Of a stretch of DNA of 64,000 nucleotides, positions 24,701 to 36,900 are shown piece after piece; the stretch's first letter is position 1, and every line of letters starts with the position of its first letter. The position numbers were made by a program, and so were the translations under genes. Origin of the DNA: Sweltsa coloradensis (taxonomy: Eukaryota > Arthropoda > Insecta > Plecoptera > Chloroperlidae); NCBI GenBank assembly GCA_024449915.1, contig JAMZAV010001049.1, positions 1 to 64,000 on the forward strand, in the 5' to 3' direction. The notes below the pieces were generated by a model. That model worked only from the letters and a program-made list of their open reading frames with translations. It searched no databases and was not told the origin of the DNA.

Positions 24701-27700
24701 AATCAACGCGATCAATCGCGATTTACACTTGATAGAACAATTTGTTTCTTTATAATGTATTCGAACACAAATTAAAAAATATATGATGAATATTACGTGC
24801 TACGTATTTTTTTTCGAAACGAATTAAAAATAAGCCATTTTAAATTGAGAAAATCTCGATTAGACTATTAGAATTTTAAATTGTATGAGGTTAGGCGATT
24901 GGCAATCAAATCAATTTACGATAATTATCCGCATTCCTGAAATACTACCAGATAAGGTCGTATTTGATAAAAAATATATAATAATAGTAAACAAATTTAT
25001 AACAATTATGATAAAAATAAATAAAATAAAAGTGAATATAATAGTGTATGAACTTATAAATAACAAACGAAAAAATACATTGACGCATAATAAATTAGCA
25101 AATAATAAGATCAACGCTAATAACAAATCAATATTCTAATTATACATCATAATGAAGTTTTCTATGAGTTACATCACTCCCACCAACTAAAAAATACTAA
25201 AAATGTGAAAGACAAAATATACGGTGTACGGGTACCAGGAAATGAAAAGTTGCGAAAGAAAAGGTGAGATTTTTATAAAAACGAAACACAAAATCGAATG
25301 TTAGTGCTACAAGGAAATAGAGAGACCGAAAAACAATCATTGGAGTTGCCAAATTACACATAAAAACAAAGGCGGAAATAGATTTTAAAAAAAATACAAA
25401 ATAATCGGAACACGTTGAACTGAAGAAAAATTATTCAAATTGATTGTTGACCTGCATAAAAACAAGATAGAAAATAATAAAATAATAAGTGTGTGGTAAG
25501 TCCTACCTTGAGCTTTGAATTTATTCATAAGCGCCCTATCGTCTTCGTTTAGTTGCAGCTTCCTGAGTTGGTTGACCGGAACTCCCTGTGTGTGATTCTG
25601 CGGCCCCCATTGATCCTGCGCTTCGGGTTGTCCTTCCTCTTCCGGTTTGTCGGTGTCCGTAATCTTCTGCAGCACCTTGAAGGACCTCGACTGTACCGGA
25701 GCACTGGGCCAGCTCTGCTGTTGTTGTAACTGTCTCGCGTTCTCTGCCGCACTGAGAGAGAACACGACAATTAGGCTCGAAGCCAACCCGTCTAGTCTGG
25801 TATAGCTTTATATACAGGACGTTGCCTCTAGGGAAAAGAAAACTAGCCACGTTTTGTCTTTTTGCCAAAACGGAATTAGCACGCGCAAGTGGGAGAGATT
25901 TTTTTTTTTTTTTTTTTTACAAATTCGAGTGTGGGTATTAGTCAAGCGGATTAAAGGAAAATACAAGAACAATTAGGGGTTTTGTGGTAGAGGGCTGAAT
26001 TTTGGATTGTATACTCAGAACAACATTATAAGAAAATTGCCTCGAGGAGCCATGAAAAAATCCATGCGGTTAAGGGGTGGAGGGGGTGAAAAATGGCATT
26101 TTTCAAATATAAAAAAATTCAAAAATCAAACTAAATTTGATCCTAAGATTACAAAATTATTACATATTGTAGATAAAAGTCCAAATTTTAATAAAAAAAA
26201 TATATATCACCATATATGTATATATAACTAGATTTTGCACCCTTTGTCTTTTTTTCACAAATTTACCCACTCTGCTGGGAGGATTAGCCTACCAGTTACG
26301 GGTTAAGTGATAGGGCCGTGAATTTTGACTAAAACACTGAAAAGAATGTCCAATAAAAATGGCTCGAGGTGACCTCAAAAAAGTTGCTTGCTTATAGTAG
26401 AAAGAGTAGGTGTACTTTAAGGGGTTGATAAAACTAAAATAAAGAAATCCGTATTCAAATATTATATTTACAACGCCATATTAATGTGTATTGTAGATTA
26501 AGGTCTAAACTTTTAATTTAAAAAATTAAAATTTCACCATATATGTAAATCTGGTCAGATTATGCGCCCTTTTCCCATTTTCATAAATTTCCTCAATATT
26601 ACGAAAGTGTATCGTGCGACCACTCTTTTTGTCACAAATTCTCCTAATATTACGAATTAGGACGAAAACAAGATTTTGTGATGCTTTGGGTACATTTTTA
26701 CTCAATGGACTTTGATCTCATTTTAACAAATTCACTCAATTTTAACGAAAGTGTGTATCGTGTGACCACTCGTTTTGTTCAAAATTATGCCAATAGTAAG
26801 AAAAAGGATAAAAAAAGTTTTTTTACACCTTAGGTACAGTTTCACTCAATGGACTTTGACCCCATTTTCAAAAGTATGTATGACAAAGTGTATGACAAAA
26901 TCTTATTTTCGTCCTAATTAGTATTTTTAAGATAATTTGAGACAAAACGAGTCATCACATGATAGACTTTCGTTAATATTGAGTAAACTTTTGAAAATGG
27001 GGTCAAAGTCCATTGAGTGAAACTGTACCTAAGGTGTTAAAAAACTTTTTTTATCCTTTTTCTTACTATTGGCATAATTTTGAACAAAAAACGAGTGGTC
27101 ACACGATACACTTTCGTTAAAATGAAGTGAATTTGTTAAAATGAGATCAAAGTCCATTGAGTAAAAAAAGTACCCAAAGCATCACAAAATTTTGTTTTCG
27201 TCCTAATTCGTAATATTAGGAGAATTTGTGACAAAAAGAGTGGTCGCCCCGATACACTTTCGTAATATTGAGGAAATTTATGAAAATGGGAAAAGGGCGC
27301 ATAATCTGATAGATTTACATATATGGTGAAATTTTAATTTTTAAATTTAAAAAGTTTAGACCTTAATTACAATACACATTAATAGGGCGTTGTAAATAAA
27401 ATTTGAATACGGATTCTTTTTTTTAGTTTATAAACCCCCTTTTTATTTCACCCCTCTTTCCCTTAAGAAGCAATTTTTTTGAGGGCTCCTGGGCCAATTT
27501 TTTTGTGATCATTTTTCTGAGTGTTTTAGAAAAAAATTCACACCCCTATCATTTAAACCCCGTAATGGTAGGCTAATCCTCCAGCACAGGGGAAATTTGA
27601 AAAAAAAACAAAGGGTGAAAAATCTGGTTTAAAATTTCATATATGGTGATATAATTTTTTTTTTTTTAAAAATTTGGATTTTATCTACAAATGTAAAAAT

Positions 27701-30700
27701 TTTTTTAAATTTTTGGATCAAATTAGTTTGTTTTTTGATTTTTTTTAATTTTAAAAAATGCCATTTTTTCCCCCCCCTCATCAACCCAATTTACCGGCAA
27801 TCGAAGGATGTTTTCATGCCGACGCCTCGAGGCAATTTTAACTCCCTAATAATGTATGCCCTACTGAGTATACAGCCTCAAAATTCAGCCCCTACTACCA
27901 CATAAACCCTAATTGTTAAGATCTAATCCGCCTAGCCTATATATACTTGAAAACGTACGCTTTAGATAAAGCCGTTAACGACGTTTCACGATGTCGAAAT
28001 GTATGTAAGCTCTTAGGGGGTCGGTTTCTAGTTTTTAAGCCCTTTAGAAAACGGACGCCGGGGGAATATTTCTATTATATTTTATATAACGAATCGCATG
28101 CACCGATCGTTTCAGCTTTTGATCTTGGCAACTTTTCAGATTCTCGAAACTCGTAGTAAACAGTTTAATTGGACGTTTGCTAATTACTAATTTTCTAGAC
28201 TGCCATTGGCATATACAAGTTTCGTTAGGATGCGCTATCCAAAATACTAAATTTATTTTTTTTTTTATTTTAACAGAGCCTAGCCTTCGAATCATGCATT
28301 CTAAGCTGATGGATACTTGTAATTCAAAGTGCATTGCATGTTATTAAACGTGGCAGTAAATCGTATGTAATGGGAATTATTTTTACGAGGTAATGTGTTG
28401 TTACTGCCGCTTTACGGATGTGTATGCCAAATAGACACACACTCCCCTGAACAAGACATTTTTATAACTTTAGATGAACGCGCGCAGCCCCCACGAAAAA
28501 TAACAACAGTTTTGGAAAAGTGCGTGCGATAAATAAACTCAACCCTAATAATATATCGATTGGTTCAAAGAACTCAATCGGTAAGCGATTAAGAAAATAA
28601 ATCGAATCGATATACACAAAAAAGTTTTGAAATTTTGACTTCGAAATTACACAATATTTTGATTTACAAATGGGGGAAAATGTTGAGTGAAGAAAACTCT
28701 GGAAAACCCTTTGGGTCAGAATAACCGTTGATTGACTTCAGATCGCGACCTGCCGTGTAAGAGAATCGCACGCAAGCGCTTAACTTTATCCACAGGTTAA
28801 CAAACTAATTTGCAAAACGTCACCCTTGATTAAGATATTCTATTTACCAACTTCATACTGGAATCTATCGTAACGTTACAAGTGTCTCACCAAGCTAGTG
28901 GTCAAAGCAAACAGTCTTCGCCTAACGAGCTAACCTTTTAATGATCTCATGACGCACTGGATTTGTTCTTCTGTACCCACCCAGCCTAGACGAAAGAAAG
29001 TCGGCAAACGTGTCTACCTTCCTTTGTTTATTTTTAAATATATTTTCGTATGTGTAATTGGGGCATTGCAGCGCGTGGAGGGCTTCTATACGTACACCGC
29101 CTACTAATGTGCTGGCGTGCGCTGGTGGGCAGAAGTTCATTACTTACCGACAGTGGCGTTACGCGTGAATTCGGGAGGTCCGGGGTTTAATTCCCCGCGG
29201 GGACGCTGAATAGCGTCGACTGGAATAACGTCGACCACCTCGTTTGTACAGGCCTTGCACAACGAAAGGTTAGGAGGAACAAAGAAAGTACACTACACAC
29301 GAGGTTGTCGACGTTGTTTTTGACGCTTTGGACATTCCCTTCACAATACCCTAACACCTTATAAGAGGGTCACACCGGATAAACTGATGTAGGCCTACCC
29401 ACAAAATGCACAAAAACTGCATTATCTTATTAGGTAGCTTGACGCTCTTCAGGGCCCCAATTCATACATTTTCTTTTGTTGGTTTATTTGGATTAAGAGC
29501 GTGTCAACCGTTAGGTCATAATGCGCCACTCTAGCCTAGGGGGTATGGGATATGCTGGTCAGAACCAGCCACGGGTATGGGGAGGAAAAGGGGTCTCACG
29601 TCGCGGTCGTCATCGTCTTTGTCATATGTCATTGTCATCGTCGTCATTGAGGTTGTCACGGGAAGGAGGAGATGTCTCCGATGACGATGTCAGAGCTCGC
29701 CTCTAGTTTCGGGGAGTAATATACTCCCCCCTTACTAGCTGATGTTTGCGAGGTGCACCTTTTCTCTTGAATCGTCTTTTACGATTAGCAAAGCCATGCT
29801 CTGGGCCAATTCTACCCCGGGCCCAGACGGGGGACTACGTAGCTTGAGCAGCTTGTATCAGGCACTCAGGAGTGCAGAGAATGTAGCAAAGCCATGCTCT
29901 GGGCCAATTCTACCCTGGGCCCAGACGGGAGCCCAATTAATGCAAATGTTTCTTCCCGACTTTTAACCCTTTGCCAGTAACCCTTAACCCGAATCAATCA
30001 AACCTCTTATCCCTTATTCCGCTGACCAGGATTAAAAATACACAGAAATACGACACCAGGTGACTAACAAGATAAATGTTAAAAACAAAAAAACTTTTTA
30101 AAATGATACCCGCTGTACTGCGTTTGGACATATTCATTTTAATTGTACTCAGTGCATTTGTTTTTGTATCGAAATTTGCAAAACTAAGGTCCGGAATTTC
30201 AAAGCCTAGTTAAAATTTATCACACAGTTAGTCCTATGTAAATATTTACAAGGCTTCTGATTGGTGGTTGCCATAGTGATAACAAGTTTGGGTGGCATTT
30301 AAATTAACTTTTAAAATCCCGGACCAAAAGGACGAAAAAACCTTCTATTTAAATTATTGGGGTTTTTGGGCAAAACCCAAAAACACAAAGGGGAAATTAG
30401 TGCCCGATTCTTAGTAAAAACTTCAAAGTGTTGATCTAAATAAACCAGGAAACTGACTAACCAATTACGTATTTATAAATAGTGTTAAAGTCTTGAGACA
30501 ATGCATGATGTCATTTGCAGGTCCAGGGGGAAAACAATGAGTTATTCTCGCCCGTGACATCGGAACATACAGTTAACAACAACAACACCATTGAGTATAA
30601 ATTATGGTTAGAGCTCCTACGCCAATGGCGGGCATCGTCCTAAACCAAAAAAGTTGCACAGATGGGAGCTCTGTGCTTGAAGCTGTAAGCAGGACGAAAA

Positions 30701-30827
30701 GGGACTATTATCCCGTCTAGCGTATTTTTCAAAAACTGGAAAAACACAGGGGAAAAATTTTGTTCCGTTTTTGAAATTTCCTCGACGTTTATTAATAATA
30801 TATATTACATATTCCATATAACAGAAC

Positions 30828-30858
<31 letters not shown>

Positions 30859-30928
30859 GGTTAATCTTGGCTTTATAGTAGGCGACTATGACGCTGTTAT
30901 GTTAGTACTTTAGATAGAAATTAAAAAA

Positions 30929-30967
<39 letters not shown>

Positions 30968-33900
30968 TAATTTTAAGTTTTCGCGGGTATATGTTAAATA
31001 ATTATTGTCGAATGGGGCTTTTCTCCGCGAAGAATAACAAGGAGGTTCACACTTACCCCTCCCTGCCCGACGTTTCGGAGAAGTCACATTCTCCATCCTC
31101 AGGGGCGACGTGTCGACAGAGACTTGTTGCCTAGGGCCTGTCCCACTCGCAGACTGATCATCCTCACGACGTCGTTAGATCTCGATTGGTTTACGTGTAC
31201 GTCACTCGTCCGACAGGCCCTAGGAAACCCATGTCTCTGTCGACACGTCGCCCCTGAAGATGGAAAATGTGACTTCTCCGAAACGTCGGGCAGGGAGGGT
31301 AAGTGTGAACCTCCTTGTTATTCTTCGCGGAGAAAAGCCCCATTCGACAATAATTATTTAATATATATATATATCACTACCCTTTGTTCCAACATCATTT
31401 AGTTGGGTAAAGGGGTGTTTCCACCTAAATCTTGGGAATCACTGGAATCAGCACCGGCCTGCCAAGCTCGGCACCTCCAACTCTCTCAACATTTTCCTAA
31501 TTTTAATTTTTTTGTTTATTAATGATTTTGTTAAAATTTTTATGAGCCTGATGATTTCCGAAACGTTGTTATTGAAGTATTTAAAGATTAGTTATCTAAT
31601 TAGTTAAAAAAAAAACACATTCATGTTGATTGAAATCTCGTTTTCAATAGTAAAATAAAAATACAAATAGGGAAATTGCAGCAAAATCCAAAGCTAACCT
31701 AGCCAACAAGCATGCGGAAAACAAATCTTTATAAAAATACGAAAATCAAAATAATGACATTATGATTGCAATGATAAAAACTAGATAAAATAAAAGGTCA
31801 ATTGTTTCTTACCTGTCGTTTTGAGCAAAGTTTCCTTGAGGTGGAGGCGAAGTGGGGTTAAACTTGTTGTGCATGTAAACAGGCTGCATCACCCGTTGCC
31901 TTGACGACGCCTGCTGTTGTTGCTGCTGTTGCTGCTGCTGGTAAGACTGCACAGGAGCTGCGACTTCCATCTGTATGGGAATAACCCGAGTGCCTGGAGA
32001 TTGCTGCTGTTGTCTTTGCTGTTGGAGCATCTGCTGCTGCTGTTGTTGTTGCTGCTGGAGCATCTGCTGTTGCTGTTGTTGCTGTTGTTGGTATTGCTGT
32101 TGTTGTTGCTGCTGTTGGTATTGCTGTTGTTTCTGTTGGGGTGGTGGGGGATCCCTTCCCTCGACCTTGAAAGAAATTAACAGTTACATTGTAGCTAACT
32201 AGTGGACGTGACTATATCTGTAGTCTTTACAGTTGGAACATCTGCCGCTGCAGTTGTTGTTGCTAATATTAAATAACATCGTATTAGAGTCTATACCCAC
32301 TCATCTAGACATCAATGATGAAGCTATTTTCGCTGATTTCGAATCACGACCATCCTGCAATCAGAGTGTTGGGCCCGCTGGCTGGTCGATATTGAGCCGT
32401 TGATCACAAAAGTATAACCATTGAGTTCATAACCATAAAGGTCCCATACTCAAAGGTATCACAAAGGCTTGTGTGCTACGTGTACAACAATTTATACACC
32501 GCTTTGTTGATAGGAAAGTTCCAATCGTTAATATCACATTGATGGCAATATATTTTTATAAATATGTTTATATCATATTGATGATTATATTTGTTTAAAA
32601 TATATTGGCGTTCTACCCATTTTCAGTTTGCAGTACATTTCACTGGGGGATCTTTAAGAATGTTCCGAACCAACCTTGTCGTGCATGTCTTTAACGTGAG
32701 GATAATTGGATGAGCGAAGCGATGACTTCAATTTGACTTTGTGTGTTTGTTTTTTTTTTACTTACGTTACCCCAAGAAAAATAGCTCGGGTGTTTTGTTT
32801 TTGTTAGTTTTACTTTTATTGTCTGTTTGTTCGCACTCTACCGGACAAACGGCATATGCGATCTTGATGAAAATTGGAGGGGACCTTCGAAATCTCCGAA
32901 CCTAGACCTGCCACGTTTTTGGGTATAATCGATCAAATATTTCTTATGATTTTCGTACTTTTACATTATTTTTCATTTTTTAAAGAGATATTTTCGTGAT
33001 ATTTGGCAAACGGCTACTCCGATATTGATAAAACTTTATGGGAACGTTTTAAACTCACTGAAATTATATATGTTGTGATTTTAGAGACACTTGAAAAAAT
33101 ATTTCTTATAGAAATAGTACTTTTAGATTTTCCCCCGGTTTTTAATACGATATTTTCGTGATATTTGGACTGCTTCTGACCAAACGGGTGGGGCTACAAC
33201 GTTCATTTTTTACATTGACATAAAATTTTAGTGATGTAGTGTCTTTTGAAAGAAAAAAATGAAAAGTTTGTCAAAATTCATAGAAATAAAGGTTTTAATA
33301 TAGGCCTTTTACAGGTGTACCTATAATGAACAAGTAATATCAAGTAACTATAGAAAAAATAAGGAGATTCCACATAAAAACCTAATCATTGGACAGAAAT
33401 ATTTCAAAAAAAGCTCATCCATCAACGCGACTGGGAAAAGCGTTCGCGAAGCGGCCTAGTAAGTTAAATATCCACTGACTGAACTTGGGATTGAACCCGG
33501 GACCGTCTTCATTGAAAGCTGGTAAAAAACCAAAGGGCCAACGACCAATGCAGTTGCATGTGTTGTTGTGATGCTGGGAGGTCCTTTCTCTCGATCTTTA
33601 AAGAAACGAACACTTAGTTTTATGTTAAATCTAGTGTAGTATTGGATAGTCTCCAAATTAACTCCACGACAACAAAGACGGAAGGATCGACTTAGCCAGA
33701 AGCGTTTCGAGCAAATTGCCACTCGCAAAGTGTGTCAACATAAAGTCTCGTGAGCAGCGAGATATCCGGGATCCGTATCTCGCTTTTTACGAGACGTCCA
33801 GGTTAAGAGGAGGATGAGGAAGTCAGGGGGTGGAACCAGCTGAGGTATTTGAGTGCACACATCAAACGTTTAAAGAGTTTAAAGGCAAAGAGATAGTCTT

Positions 33901-36900
33901 AGAGATTATGTCGTTGGTAATTAGCAGATAAGAAGCTGTTTGACGTTGTCGTCGTCGTCGAGTTTCTATGAGGCAGAGTAAAATACAAATGCTCGTTTAA
34001 AAAGTGATCATTCTCTAGGTATGAATAAAAGGGGGGGAGGGAGACGCCCTAATTCTCAACCGACCGAGGTCTCAACTGCCCGTAGTCTCAACTGCCCGTA
34101 GTCTCAACTGCCCGTAGTCTCAACTGCCCGCGATCTCAATTGAACGCAGCTTCGTTATGTGATGTAACTTTTTTGCTTTCTGTTCTTATTTAACTGGTGG
34201 TTCAACAGAGTACAGTAGAGAAGATCTTTATTCACTTAGATCTATACATGGTACAACAAGAATAGGCCTACACCTCTTCGTGAAGAGGTAGTGAATCCTA
34301 GGCTAAAACATGGTATTAAATGAATAATAAATAGAATGTGCACTTCATGTGAATCAAGTTACTAGTGTGGTATACTGGTATTGAGTATATGTGATTAAGG
34401 ATGAATTATAATATAAAACACTAGCATATGGTATGATATATAATGATTATGAAAAGGTATTAGTATTGAATGTAAAATATACGTGTAGGGCCTATAGTAC
34501 GGATCTACAAGAGACAGTTGGTGTAGTGGAGGACAAGGGTTATTCTGTTAGGAATTCGTTTAGCGAGTAAAATGTACTTTCTACTAGAAATGTTTTTAAT
34601 TTGCTACTAAATGTAGTATGAACTTTGATGTCTCTGATGTGTTTTGGCATCTTATAGTATATGGAGAGGCAGGCGTATATGGGTCCTAGTTCTAAAAAGG
34701 TCAAGGATAAAGGATAACTAGACAGATAATATTTGACTCTTTCTCACTTCGCCCATGCTTTTTCCCCTCAACTCAACCTTACTAAGAAAATAAAAATGTT
34801 TTTAGAGATTGACTTTTGCCCCAGCTTATGGCGAACCTACTCTAACTTTGTACACTTATATTTTATGAATTATGTCGTAAATTTCCTTAAAACGTTAAGA
34901 GCTTTCTGACAGGTACCGGTACCTGCTTAAAGCAGTAATTCTGTCCCTTTTACTTCCTGCATACGATATGCGTCGCTCAAAGCTTCGACCAAATTTTTTT
35001 ATAAACAAATTTCCCAATTTGGCTGAGAGCCTAAAATATCCTTTTCATATCATAGCACTTTGTGAATACTGAAAAATTGCAATTTAATGCTGTTGTCAAG
35101 AAAAACTACTTTTCGTGTCAATCGTCTTTACGTTGTCTAAGAAGGAAGTCAGTGACGGCGCTGAGTGGCATGTTGACAGCCTGCCAATACTTGACTCTCT
35201 CTCTCTCTTTCTTGTCTGTAGGTTGGGGATTCGCGGATTTATTGTTTTGTTTGTCTGTTTCATGACAACCACACGCGCGAAGAAGCCAATGCGTAAATAA
35301 GTAGATGGTCAGTGAACTAACGCATTAGTGTGACCACTGAAACATGTTGCTTTATTCATAAAGGTGATTCTGTAATTAACATGCCGTTTGTCTTTAACCA
35401 GACGTATAAAAGGGAATTTTACTGAATTGTTCGTTTTAGCGGTGTTTGGATGTTAGTTATTATTTTGGTCAATGGGACATGGTCAATTCAACGGTATGGA
35501 AGGAGGAAAGTGCTATAAAAGCAACAGGGATGAAACTCATACTCAGTGTTGCAGCAGTTCGTGTAACTACCCCTTAACAAAACCAATTTAAATACAATCA
35601 AAATGTATTAATAAAATATGCACTGAAGCTTCAGCAATGTGCAGAGTCTTTGTATAATTGTCAATAAAAATGTGAAATGAGTGAGGAATAAGAGGGTTGA
35701 TTCAAGAAAATGACAGAATATACATAAATGCAGTACAAATAGTATGAATGAAAATTTACGAAGTTTTCACAGGCAAAAGTTGTGAATTGCTGACATATTA
35801 TTGTTGAAAAGTTGTTTTTATAGACCTTACCACTGCAGTTATGACGATGTTGTAGAAGTGATGATGAGTATATTAGATCGAGTTGGGAAACGTGATGTGA
35901 AGAGAAATTGCCTACTGGTTGTGAAGTATTAGATTTTAATTGATCGAAATAGTTTTTACGTCAATGGTTGGGATTCACCATTGTGCATGGAAGTGTAAAG
36001 AACGGAGTACACACGTGTTGTATAGATTTTCCCCCTCATGCACAAAGACTTGCGTCGGTAAAGTTGCGGACGCAAATATTGGCAAAGATGGCGGAATTGT
36101 CTCCGGCGATAATGTAAATGGAAACGAAATGCAAGCAAAAACCAGTCCCAAATGACACGAATAAATTATTCTAGCACTAAAAGAGCATTTATAGATTAGA
36201 AAACAGCAATAATTTATTAAATTTTGTGTTTTGGGCAACCTGCAACGTATGTAGTGGTCAAAAGTCGCAATATTTACCGTCAAATTTGGAGTAGCGATAA
36301 CGAGAGGCATGTTTATGCGAAGCGTCGCGGGTTTAAGTTTGACTCAATTTTTATAAACTTTTTGGCAATTTTTTTACTCAATATTTCACGTTTCTTGCCC
36401 GCTAATTTATACTGTATGTTGGTACACAAATTTTAGTTGGAATATTTTTTTCTGATACAAAAAAGCGAGGGTCAACATTTGCGTCACATCCAGAGTAGCC
36501 GCAACTTTACCGACGCAAGTCTGCTAAAGCTTCTATATTTGAGCACACGGTTTTTATAGCCCTATGATTTAACATGTGGATTTGCCCAAGTCCTTTGCGC
36601 TGGTAAATCTTTGTGGGGGATAGGACTGCTCTGGCATTAATAACGTAACGATAACTATCTTAGTGTCGAGTGTTTAGATATGATTCGGGGATTCTCACAG
36701 AGGGGTATTACGTCAGCTCTTGTTTTTTTTTACCCAAATTTAAGGGCGCGTCAACCGTTAGGTCATAATCATAAATAAGAAATTATAAATAAATAAATTC
36801 GTATGTAGTCACAGAACTGATTTTTAGGGGGGGGGTTTAAATTTAAAGCCAACCAAGTCAACCCTGTAGGCAAAATGCGCCTCTCTAGAATAAGGGTTGT

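Noticed and set aside
31917..32202. Poly-Leu and poly-Cys plus-strand frames
   Set aside because: Antisense of the CAG/CAA polyglutamine exon.
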